Source of the DNA: Parus major
Taxonomy: Eukaryota; Chordata; Aves; Passeriformes; Paridae
Direction: 5' to 3'
NCBI RefSeq assembly: GCF_001522545.3
Contig: NC_031779.1
Coordinates: 4,523,122-4,587,121 of the forward strand
DNA: 64,000 bases
Part shown: one piece after another, positions 54,001 through 64,000 of the stretch
Numbering within the stretch: the first letter of the stretch is position 1
How the letters are laid out: each line of letters starts with the position of its first letter
The notes under the pieces: generated by a model
Databases searched by the model: none
Told to the model about the DNA's origin: nothing
The model's input: only the letters and a program-made list of their open reading frames with translations
Translations under genes and position numbers: made by a program

Positions 54001-57000
54001 TGTAGGATATTTGTGAGGAGAGTTAGGTAATAAAGATGCTGTCACCAGATAACTGCAGCTACAGAACAGTTCTTTGGATGTGGCCATTGCACACCTGTGT
54101 AGATCAGGCAGGAGGAGACAGGAATTTCCTTCATTTTTTGGTGGTGCTTTCTTTCACAGAACTTTGACACATCTTTCGTCCACAGCCATGAGTCCAGCCA
54201 GGGTCCAGTGCACAGATGGACCTTGAATTTGGCAGTACCATAAAGGGCAATATCTGGCCCTAGCTGCATTTATGTTTCTCCTTGTTTCTTTTACATCCCA
54301 TTAATATTAGTTTTTGCTTTGAGAACATAAAAAGCCAGAACTAAAGTGTACAAATATTATTGTTTTGTATTAATGACTTCTGTATCCAATTAGTGAAGAC
54401 CATTATTGCAATATGTTCTGACTTGCATTGCACACAAGAGATAATAAACAAGATTCCTGAGAAGCAGCTTTATAACTAAATAGCTTCTCTGCAGCATTAC
54501 TTGACTGTCCCAGTTCCTTTGGTCTGTCACTTTGCCACAAAGCAGAGTGCAATGGCACCAGTAACAAGCACTTGTCACAGGGTAAGGGTTCCATCAGAAC
54601 CAGAAGAGAGTGCAGGAAATACCAGCTTTCCCTGCTCCCCATCTGCTTCTTGTAGGATAAGACCATTTCAGTCTTGTGGCTGAAGCAATTAACATTTCAT
54701 TGCAGGTGATAAAACCTGTATGTTAAGTAAATTTTAAGGAAAGATACTGTATTTTAATGGACATTTAGTAGCTGGCTATCAACAGTCTGTGCTCCCTGCC
54801 TGGGGACAGCAGGAAAGCTTTATTAAATATTAAGAAGCTGTTCATTACTTTATGAAACTATGACAACAGAACATCTGAATATTTAGAAAACAGTTAATGT
54901 TCTTTAGAATAGCTGCTTCAGTTAGGGGAAAGGACTAATGTTTGTCTGACTAAAGATGCATAAAAATGTAGTGTCTTCTTTGAAGTTTGCTCTTTGCTCC
55001 TGCTACTTGAGCATGTTGAAATTAACCTACGCCGCATAATTTAGAACACAAGTGAAAGCACAATTTCCCATTAGAGAATGCAGGAAATCAGATATCTCAG
55101 ATAAAAATTGCTTTTGCAGTGTTTAAAAATCCCCAAATCCATAGGTGTATATTGTTTAAAGGTTTGGCTGTCACCAGTAACTTCTATCTTTGCATGCAGC
55201 ATACAGAGGCTATTCAAATTTCATTGCAGATCTCAAGGAAAAGATTAGGTCTTTGCAAAGGAATGACACCTTACTGAGAAAATATCCACAGATTTTTTAG
55301 AAGACCTTCCTTCACTTCAACCAGAATTTGTGGCAAAGTGAAAGCTCTTTGTCTATTGGCTGTTTGAATATCAAAGAGGATCTTCAGCACTGATGAAGCC
55401 AATTACATATTGTATTTGTATCCACTCTTGCTTTTATGGGATGATCAGAAAATTGAAGAAAAAAACCCAAACTGACAAAGAGCTCTCTTTGGTCTTGATC
55501 TTGCCAGTCATGTTGAGTGAGAAGAATCTTGTTTCCACGGGAAGTAGTTTGTAGCAAAATTCCCTCAGTGGTTACCGTGGGACACAAGATATTTAAGTGC
55601 ATCTGTTGGGAAGTACAGGCAACAGAATTATTTAGCATGAGACATGATTTTATCTTAAATATGTGGAGTACATGGGTCACAAATGTATTACCACTCAGTG
55701 ATGAGCAGCTAATGTTTTAAGTCTGGGGAGTGGGAGCAAACAACAAAAACTTTAGTTTTGTATGGGCAGTAAAGGTGTTTCCCAGGCTTTAGAATATGGA
55801 ACTATGGAACCTTTTTGCACATTTTTCCAGTTCAGCACTAAAAATACTGACAAAGAGAAACAACATTAGTTGGCAATAAACACCTGTGATGTCTGAAAAT
55901 GATTATGCATTGGTCACAAGACATGGGCTTCATCAGGTAATTGTCCTGAGAGCAAGAACAGCAGAGGGTGAGCATGGACTAAAGTAGCCTTAAGTCATCT
56001 TTCTTGTCTTGTACCTCAAGCCGGATCCTGAATCTGACCCAATTGTGCTGTTTTGGCAGCAGAGAGACTGATCAGGGAATAGGAATTGGAGTGGGATGTG
56101 TAGTGTAGCTCACTGCTTAAATTGGTAGGAAAGACCAGAAGGTACATGTGGAGACTTAAGACATTATAGGAAGCTATAGGATTGTTTTGTCACAGAAGAC
56201 ACTACAGTCTGCATTTGCTTTCAGTAAAAGGCAGCAGCAGGGGTGTTGAAACTGATCTTGGTGGAAATGTGTTTCATGGGAAGTTGTAACTTCCTGACTG
56301 CAAACTAATGCTATCAGAGCAAGGTGGTTTTCTCTGGAGTGGTTTAGATGTGTCTTAGGCACGAGTGAATTTCAACTGCCAGTTCTATCAGCACTGAAAC
56401 ACAAACTGTTCATTTCAGTACTTCTGTGTAATTACTTTGCTCTCTTGTTAGTTTTTCTGTTCTTTGGGTTCACCTGACCTGAGATGATGTGCTCATGACT
56501 CTTGGCCAATAAGGATGTCTCCTTCCACTGTGTTTTTTCTTTGCCATTTTTCAGTTCTCTGTTCCTCAGATCTTCTATTTGCTCTTTTCCCCTATGAACA
56601 CTTCTCTTTGTTCCCTCTGCCAGGAACTTTAATTGTTCTTGGCCTGTATGTCTTCCTTAAAAGCTCCTTGCAGCCTTTCACTGTCCTCTGCCTTTGGACC
56701 TCACCTGCCTTGCAAATCCTTGGTCTTCCTGAGCTTCCTGGTTCTTCCTGCCTCTTTCCCTCTTTGGCCATGTAGGTCTCCGAAGGATTACAGCACTCAG
56801 TTTGTGCCACTGAGCCAGAGAAAGGTGAGGAGCAAGTCCAGGGCACAAAATGTCTGAGCCTGGGAAGGGTAAGGGTGGGTGTGAGCTCACTCCTGTCTCA
56901 CCCATCCACAGCCAGTGCATAAAGACTGGACACACATTAATTTGCACAGGTACAAGCTGTGATAACAAATTTGCATGGTTTGATAATAGGAAGATTTTTC

Positions 57001-58059
57001 ATAAGAGCTTCTCTGGTGAGGTTTCTGGCAACTCTGTGTTCTTTTCCAGCCATATGTTGCAAAGCTTGTCATTTAAGGAAGAGTGGAAAATTGTCTACCC
57101 AATAGGCCAGAAAAAGCAAGGAAAGGCTATTTAATTTCTTCCACTTGCTGCATTTAATGAAGAAATTGGTATATGAGATTTTTAGGGGAATGGCATAGAA
57201 AAGGGGAAGAGAAACATCTATGGGGAACCAGATTTCTCATTAAGTGCTTTAAGTGAGGGTAAAGGAACAACCCTAGAAACTTTTCAAAAAGGAGGACCTA
57301 TGATGGTGCAAACTGAGGCAAATTTCTGCTTTTTCAAGTCTCCTTGAACTCAGATTTTTCTCATCTGTGTATGAAGTAAAGTTTAGAGAATTTTCTGTTT
57401 TTCTGATCCTGCTTTCTAGTAAGTTTGCAAGGCTCCAACTTCTCTCTGAGCCTTTGCAGTGTTCTTCTCTAGTGGGAACCATCCCTTGGGTTCTTCCCCC
57501 ACAAACAGTTCTTTGGTTTATAAAAGAAGCGCTTTTATTTTGTTTTTGTTGCTGGCGTCCAAGACAGACAAATGGGTTTAGTCCCAGGCTCTTCTTTCAA
57601 TTATTAATGAAAAATATTGTATTACCTGAGGCTAACCCAACATTTCGTTCCATTTCCAAGCCTTTGGCAACCAGCAATCTCATTGCTGTCTAAAATGCAG
57701 AGAAGAAAATCTTTTGCCTGTTCCTTTTTCCTCTTCTGCTTCTGCTTCTGCCTCGCCTCCCTCCCTTAAGAAATTCACCGCGCAAAAATTGCAGGATGAC
57801 TCCAATGAGTGTGCTAAGAAAGCATTGTTACAAATAAAATTGAACATCATGCAGTCTGATTGTCACTTGTTTAGGATTTAGAGTATCAATTCCTGAACAT
57901 TACAGAGATTTAGACATGGGTTAATTAAACATTTACATACATGTGTAGAACAATATATTGTATGGTGCAATAATATGCACTTTAATCAGAATCTGTGGGT
58001 GTTGTGTGTTTGCTTGTTCCATGTTAATTGGTATCGTGCTGGCTCCTAGCTTAGGTCTT
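51016..58059. other. Intergenic sequence, nothing established
   Basis: Contains a (TCC)5 run at 53825-53840 and a pyrimidine-rich stretch at about 56510-56775. A minus-strand frame of 146 codons (53171-53611) starts with TTG and has no recognisable domain. No gene, RNA gene or mobile element identified. Confidence 0.6.
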
Positions 58060-58400
58060 TGGCTGGATGGAACAGAATAGACATGGTGTTTTAAATATTT
58101 TAATTAGGACCAGCAGTTCCCGGCTCACTCATTTCTCATTGGATTGTTTTTCATGCATGAATAAATTAGCTAGCATGGAAGTACTTTGCAGAAAGTAGTT
58201 GCCCTCTAGCCATAAAATGAGTCCTGTTCATTAATACTTTAATGAAATTAGCTGTGAGCAAAATATCATTCCTTTTAACTGTGTTCTAATTTCTTAATTT
58301 TAATTAGGCACATAATTGTAGTATACTGAAATTATCTTAATGTACAGCAAGAAAAGTTCTATCACCATGGGCCTGTGGCTGAAACTTGAGCATACTTGCA
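58060..58400. promoter_or_regulatory. Candidate conserved non-coding element, TAATTA-rich
   Basis: Contains TTTTAATTAGGAC (about 58097), the palindrome TCATGCATGA (58151-58160) directly followed by ATAAATTAGCTAGCATG, ATTAATACTTTAATGAAATTAG, and TTTTAATTAGGCACATAATTG near 58300. TAATTAGG occurs at both ends about 200 bp apart. Homeodomain and POU-type binding is a reasonable guess; conservation needs comparison. Confidence 0.3.
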
Positions 58401-59579
58401 GCATGTTTCAGCTTGCAATTTTTCTCTTCAACATTTCCTAGCTAATCAAAATATTTTCCTTGCTTTGTGTTACTGCAATGTGAAGTCAAGAACTGACTAA
58501 TGCTTCCGCATACCAGAAAAATTAAAAGAATCATTGATGCTATGTTTTGTTGTTGGCACCATTTGTTTTAAAGCCCCAGTTTTAGAGTCAAACATAACCC
58601 AGAAGCAGTTCTAGGGAATCATGGAATACACAAAACCTGTTTGTTGTTTTGGCTTTTTCCCCTGAGATGTTTCATGCTTTGCAAACCTGGAGTTGCTACA
58701 TCTAATTTATAATTATACAAACTGAGGTAGGAAGCAGTGAGAGTATATGAAAGCTGAGAAATTTAGATTTTAGCAGCACTAGCATGTCATCCATTGTATA
58801 AAGTGTAATCAGTATAAATTAGTCTACGCTGTTTTGTAGATGCTTCTTGTTTCCACTTTGGGCAGATACTGTTCTGATGGATGCAGTTTCCTTACTGCAA
58901 AGACAAACATTTTCTGACAAGAGCATTGGTTACCTAATAATAAGTTTGACATGAGTATTTTGGGTGAATGTCCTCATCCTGATAGAGAACTGTGTGTAGA
59001 AACACTAAACTAGATACATTATTTTTTAATAGGAGAGCTAAGGATCTTTAATCCAAATTTATGTCAGGGGGGATTTAAACTTCAGCATTTACTACTTTGC
59101 TTAAAACTGACGAGAACTGGAATAAGAAGTCAGGAAGGAATCTTGAAAGTCTTAAAATACTGAAAAAGGAACACATATTCAGCCCTAGAGTTTTTTGCAT
59201 CCAGATCCTTTGAAACTAGGTTTTGTGTTTATCACTGTATTAACCAAAGAGAATTTCAAGCAGCAGTGACTGTATAGATATGAAATGTGACTTTGACCAA
59301 AGGAATTTTAAGGTCAAATACTGGTACATAAATGTTGAAAGCGGTGGATTAGTGCAGTGATTTCTCTCTGCTGTACAGTGCTGTATTAAGCTGTCCTGCA
59401 GAGCTCTGTAGGTGTGCCTGTAACCACCTCTCCAGAGCTCCCCTGAAATCCATGGGGCACAGAGCAGGTGAGCTCCACGTTCCTGCCTTCCCCATGGAGA
59501 TCATGCAAATTGCTGCTCTTGGCTCTTTTACAGGGTGATTGGGACCTTTGTCTTTGCTGAAATTGAATTTCTAATTGAA
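58401..59579. other. Intergenic sequence, nothing recognised
   Basis: AT-rich, no repeat family or gene that I can identify. Confidence 0.6.
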
Positions 59580-59800
59580 GTCCTTTTTGGCAACATATTT
59601 CACTGCCTGCTGTAATTGGCACCTGCTCTAAATAATATTGATATTTCTTATTTAAATAATAAATTATGGCTAATTGTAATACTTCATTATGCCCACAATT
59701 AAGTGAACTGAGGTTAGTTTACAATTAATACTAATACTAGCTGATGTGCAATTTGAATGTAATTTGCTGCTGTTAGCAGATTGCCAGTGGAAAGAAGAAA
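59580..59800. promoter_or_regulatory. Candidate conserved non-coding element, repeated TAATTG/CAATTA
   Basis: TAATTG occurs near 59612 and at 59671, CAATTA at about 59697 and 59722, with GCACCTGC (E-box) between. NK/homeodomain-type cores in both orientations within about 120 bp, plus GCTGCTGTTAGCAG close by. Motif clustering is all the evidence there is. Confidence 0.25.
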
Positions 59801-62800
59801 GCTAAGGGATTTCTTGTTTCCAGTGGCAATCTTGTTTTTCTAGATAAACAATCTTAAATAAAATGTGAGTTATATTCAAATAACCAGGAAATTAATTCGA
59901 CTAAATCTTCTGGTTTTATTTCTGATCAATTGTTGTCAATCCTCTACTGGTAAACACACATTTGAGCCCTCCCTTTGGAGAACCTAATTCAAATTATATC
60001 TATTAAAGATTAGTAAAATTAATGCAATGCATCTTTAATTGTTTCATGTTATGGGAGACAAGATAAGTTCAGAAAAATCAGGTTTCACTCAGGCAATGTC
60101 TAATAGGATGGCTTTGTATCAGAATGCTTAGCCTGTATTTGATCACAGATTGCTCTGAGTGCTAACAGAAGCTTTAAAAAGAAAATGGGAAGGGGATAGA
60201 AGTTTTGTGGAACTTCAGCCAAGGACAACAAATGCTATAGACACTGTTCTGAAGAAAGAAATATCATGGAATTTCCTTTCTTGTAATAAAATGTTTGAGT
60301 GTATTCAGTGGCTTCCAAGTTGTCCGTACCTTATGGATTATTTGCTATAGAGACAAATGACACAGGCAGATGGGTGTCAGTTGGTTTGCTCTGCTTCACC
60401 AGTCAAAATTCTTCAGGTCCTTCCAGCATCAGAAAGCATTTATAAAGTGTGCTTGAGCAGCAAATTCCAAATGCATCATTACTGTATTCAGTTTTCTGAC
60501 TTGACAAATTCATGTTAGAAAAATGACCTGTACTTCTTATATATCCATCTGTAAAAAGGCTTAAAGAAAAAGTTAAATTTAAAATTGCTTCTGTCTTTTG
60601 TATGATCAGATAAGAAACTGTTGAATCAGAGCTGAAGTGATAGTATAGAAACTTGGGAATCTCGATCTCAAACCCACATGGAAGCCTAAGTAAAAATCAA
60701 GTGAAAAAAAAATAGGGTAAGCTCTAAGGGAATTTGAGTAATGAGCAACATAAAGGGATAGATCAAAAGCCTGTTGCAACATTCAAGTGTTCACACGGTT
60801 GTAACTGGGGTTCCTTTCTTGTTTCTGTGACAGCACTGTGACTTACCCTGCATTTTGGAGTAAGGTAGTAGAGAATAATGACACTCAGCTACCAAAAACG
60901 GAATTTAGGCAGTGGGAATTAAATAACTTGTATCAGAATTGTTTGAGGGAAGAAACAAAGAAATGAGGAGGGGAGTTCAGTCTATAACATTATGATACTC
61001 TGCCTGCAGTACAAGTATTTTTCTGGCACAATGAAAATTTGGGTATCTGAACAGATGAAGAGTGAGATTCATTTCTTCTGCCCATGCTCTGGGGTGATCA
61101 AATATCTTAGGATGTGAGAATGAGGAATAACATGCCCAGAGTCACTGGATGAGATGGAACTTTATACTACAGTGGTGATAAATTTAGTGGTCTTATTGCC
61201 ACAGAATTCTTGTTTTCTTTAGTTTGGTTGGGTTTTTTGATAGAATGTTATGGCTTCTTAAATAGCCATCCGAGTACATCACTGCTTATTTAAAAATTAT
61301 TTGGGGAAAGAATTGATTAGATACCTGGAATGAGGAGAAATGTTGGAGTTGTGAAAGTCCAAAGTAAGAGAGGACCGCTTAAAAATTAAAAAGCCATCTT
61401 CACCATTTTTAACTTAGTCTTATGATTTCCAGGTCAGTCAGAAGCTACCCGAGATGTATGGGATAAGAAAGGAAAATGAAATAGAATGTTTCTTTTTCTA
61501 GAAGACCAAAAGCTTATTTGAGAGAAACTAGAGTACCTTTACCAGATCAGCAAATAAACCAGAAATTTCAAATGATCTTGACATGTAGCTGGAGTGATTT
61601 GGAAGGAGAGGTATATGAATCATTTTAATAATGACCATCCTTTACTGAATTATTTTTCCTTCACTGATGACACTTCTTAGACAAAGAATTAGGAGATTCT
61701 GTGACAAAAAATCTCCACCCTAATCTTGTTTCCTTCTATGTTTCTAAATAGCCCTATGTCGCAGGGCTTACTTATCAACTGTAACATTAGCATTAAAAAT
61801 CCTTTTAGGTTTCCTGCTGTTATCCTGAGGTGTCATTTTTAAGGCACCAATCACTCTCTTCAGATTTCATATGCCTTCAATCAGTGGTGCATCTGATTTC
61901 ACTATAATTATGTTATCATTTAGATTAATCAGTATTTTGCTGTTTCAGTTGATTAGAAAATTAGAAGTTGAACACAGTATTTATAATAAAAATACAACTA
62001 GATGGAAAGAAAAGAATGCTGGAGAACAGGGTGTTTAACAGACTGTCTCTAGTTTTGAAGTCAGAAAATATCTTCTTACTGTTACCAAAACTTCCATAAG
62101 TCCTTGATAAAAGTAAAGCATCAGTGCCTCAGAAACCAACAGCATATTGCCCTTCAGAGGGTGGCTGTTCATTTATATAGTTACAGAAAAATTCCTTTTT
62201 TATACAGAATGTATAAATCCTACCCCTACCAATGAAACAGCTCTGAAATTCTGTACCTCCTCTCACCTGAGTGTTTTTCTGAGATTCAGAATAACAATAA
62301 GCTACTGTTTTCTGTTGTGGCTCACAGTTCTGACTAATTCTTATTTGTGGTCAGCTCTGTACACTTTGGGGTGACTTTGAGTCTGCAAATTATGGAATTG
62401 TTTTATAGATTCAGAGAAGAGTGTTATGGAGCTAGGCCTGGTGAACCATATGGCAGAGGATCAAAGACTTTTATTTTAACTGCTCTTTGCCATTCGTTCT
62501 TTGATACTGGTGTTATTCCTTCCTTTACAAAAGGAAATAGTAAACATTAATATTTCTAATAGTATTATTTGTTGGAATGTCTCTGCTGTAAGTCGTTCTA
62601 ACAAATAATAGGGCAATGTATCTTTGCTACAGATTTGGCTTATTTACTGTATGCCATGAGTATAATTTATAACCATAATGATCTGGGGCAAAACAGATTG
62701 AACTGCCACCTCTGCTACTCCATGTGCACCTTTAGCATCCAGTCTGACTGGCTACCTCCAGCTCCACAAAAGCTCTGGGGAATTATTTTTTTTCCTTTTT

Positions 62801-64000
62801 CTTCCTGCTTGGGCATCCTCCATCAAATCCTTTTTTGGCAATCTTTTATGCAGATTTACTGAAGAAAGCATTGGGAACATCCTCTGCAAGCTCCACATTC
62901 TCTGCAACATTCTCTTTTATTTCCATCTCAGAATACAATCAATCATGTGCTATTATATATCTGTTATGGAATCTACTCCTAATTCCAAATAGCTGACTGT
63001 GACATACAGCATCTAATGCTTGGAAAAAATGTCTAGCTCCTTGAGAGCTTTCTAGTAAATTAACCCAGTTCAAGCAGATAGAACAAGGTTCCAGTACTGA
63101 GAAATTAAGAAAAAACAAAGAAAATTTATTTCCAGGCCATGCTTTTACAAAAGTGCAAAAGATGGCACTAGACAGCGCAGAAAGACACTTAACAAATATT
63201 CATCCTTTTAAATACTTTGAATTTTAGAAGGTATTGCCTTTTCAACATTGGCTCCTTTATTAGCTTCTTTACAGGTTGATATTCCATTGCACAGTATAAA
63301 TGACACCAAAAAATCACCTCAATTCATGGTGAGCTTCCATTGGCCTTAGATGTGCAGCCTTATAAAACCTAAAAAAGCAGTGTCTGTTACCACTCTGAGG
63401 GCCAGGTCTGCTTCTCCCCCGTAATCATGAACATATTTTGTGAACATATCTTCTTGCTTTGTGAAGCCTGTGAAAACAACCTAGGAAACCACAATGTCAT
63501 CAAAGAAAATATAGAAAATATATTTTTCTAGCACATATTTTCATACTTCACAAGAGAGATAATGCCATGGTATTGCTACCACAATAGCACTGTAATGAAG
63601 TACACATTAAATTTATGCAGATGGTAGTTTCTTTCCAAGGAAGATGTATTAATGCTTACATTATGAATATGAAATTGTTAATTGTGGATTTTGAAACTTC
63701 AGGAAGCATTTCGAGCATGCAATTTATCTTATGACAAAATTTATCCTAATAGAGTTGTGTTGAGCTCTCAGAATGACAAAACCAGCAGGGCAGGCAGGCA
63801 GACTGTCCCTGGGGAAAAAGAACTCTTTTGACATCTGTCTGAATACAGCATTTCTCCTGGTTTCTCCTGGACTAATATTACAGATGCTGTGTTTGGAGCC
63901 ACTTAGGGCAGGATGCTGCAAGCTGGTGTCTGGTTCTGAAAGGGGCTCCAGGTCTGTGAAGAACACAAGCTGTGTGTGTTAAAAAGCAGTTGTAATTCAG
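59801..64000. other. Intergenic sequence to the window end, nothing recognised
   Basis: AT-rich throughout. I looked for the single large forkhead exon of FOXB1 and did not find it. No repeat family, RNA gene or coding exon identified. Confidence 0.6.

Noticed and set aside
56515..56857. Several overlapping 70-96 codon frames on both strands
   Set aside because: They reflect a pyrimidine-rich stretch poor in stop codons; no family resemblance or splice context.
59801..64000. Search for the FOXB1 coding exon
   Set aside because: The forkhead domain would give a single long open frame; none of that kind occurs anywhere in the window.

Overview
This is vertebrate nuclear DNA, almost certainly from a bird. 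The only gene I can establish is the 3' two thirds of annexin A2 (ANXA2) on the + strand. The intron-exon layout is eukaryotic, the protein is an intact annexin A2 with bird-like substitutions as I remember them, and two pieces of CR1, the dominant bird/reptile LINE, flank the gene end. A probable old solo LTR near 42 kb resembles passerine ERVL-type LTRs from memory, so a songbird is my best guess. That last step is weak.

Layout. 1-1393 is the end of an ANXA2 intron carrying a minus-strand CR1 scrap. 1394-8579 holds nine coding exons (114, 91, 80, 60, 94, 96, 59, 123 and 60 nt including the stop; 258 codons plus TGA). They cover residues 82-339 in human numbering: the end of annexin repeat 1 and all of repeats 2, 3 and 4. 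The N-terminal arm that binds S100A10 lies upstream of the window. The last intron uses a GC donor. The 3' UTR ends at about 8.9 kb with two AATAAA signals. A 5'-truncated CR1 (9.10-9.65 kb) follows, then a GC-rich, CpG-rich block with a 73-bp minisatellite interrupted by 90 Ns (10055-10144).

From about 10.5 kb to the end I see no established gene. The stretch is AT-rich and intergenic. It contains an isolated CpG-dense patch with a NotI site at 12.5 kb, two GT microsatellites, the probable LTR, a GC-richer block at 33.1-33.7 kb, and several stretches dense in homeodomain-type sites and small palindromes (about 20.0, 23.1, 38.6, 44.4, 49.9, 58.2 and 59.7 kb). These look like conserved developmental enhancers. 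In human, as I recall, a large gene-poor interval with the forkhead gene FOXB1 beyond it lies past the 3' end of ANXA2. If that order holds here, these would be candidate FOXB1-side regulatory elements. FOXB1 coding sequence is not in the window.

The most testable unknowns are a few exon-like structures in the desert: a 15-nt candidate microexon (21861), two candidate 3'-terminal exons with strong acceptors, short open frames and paired AATAAA signals (28193 and 50792), a minus-strand candidate exon (24229-24097), and a consensus splice donor at the edge of the CpG-rich block (10459). Together they suggest, but do not show, one or more undescribed transcripts. I found no evidence of an exotic system, CRISPR array or RNA gene.
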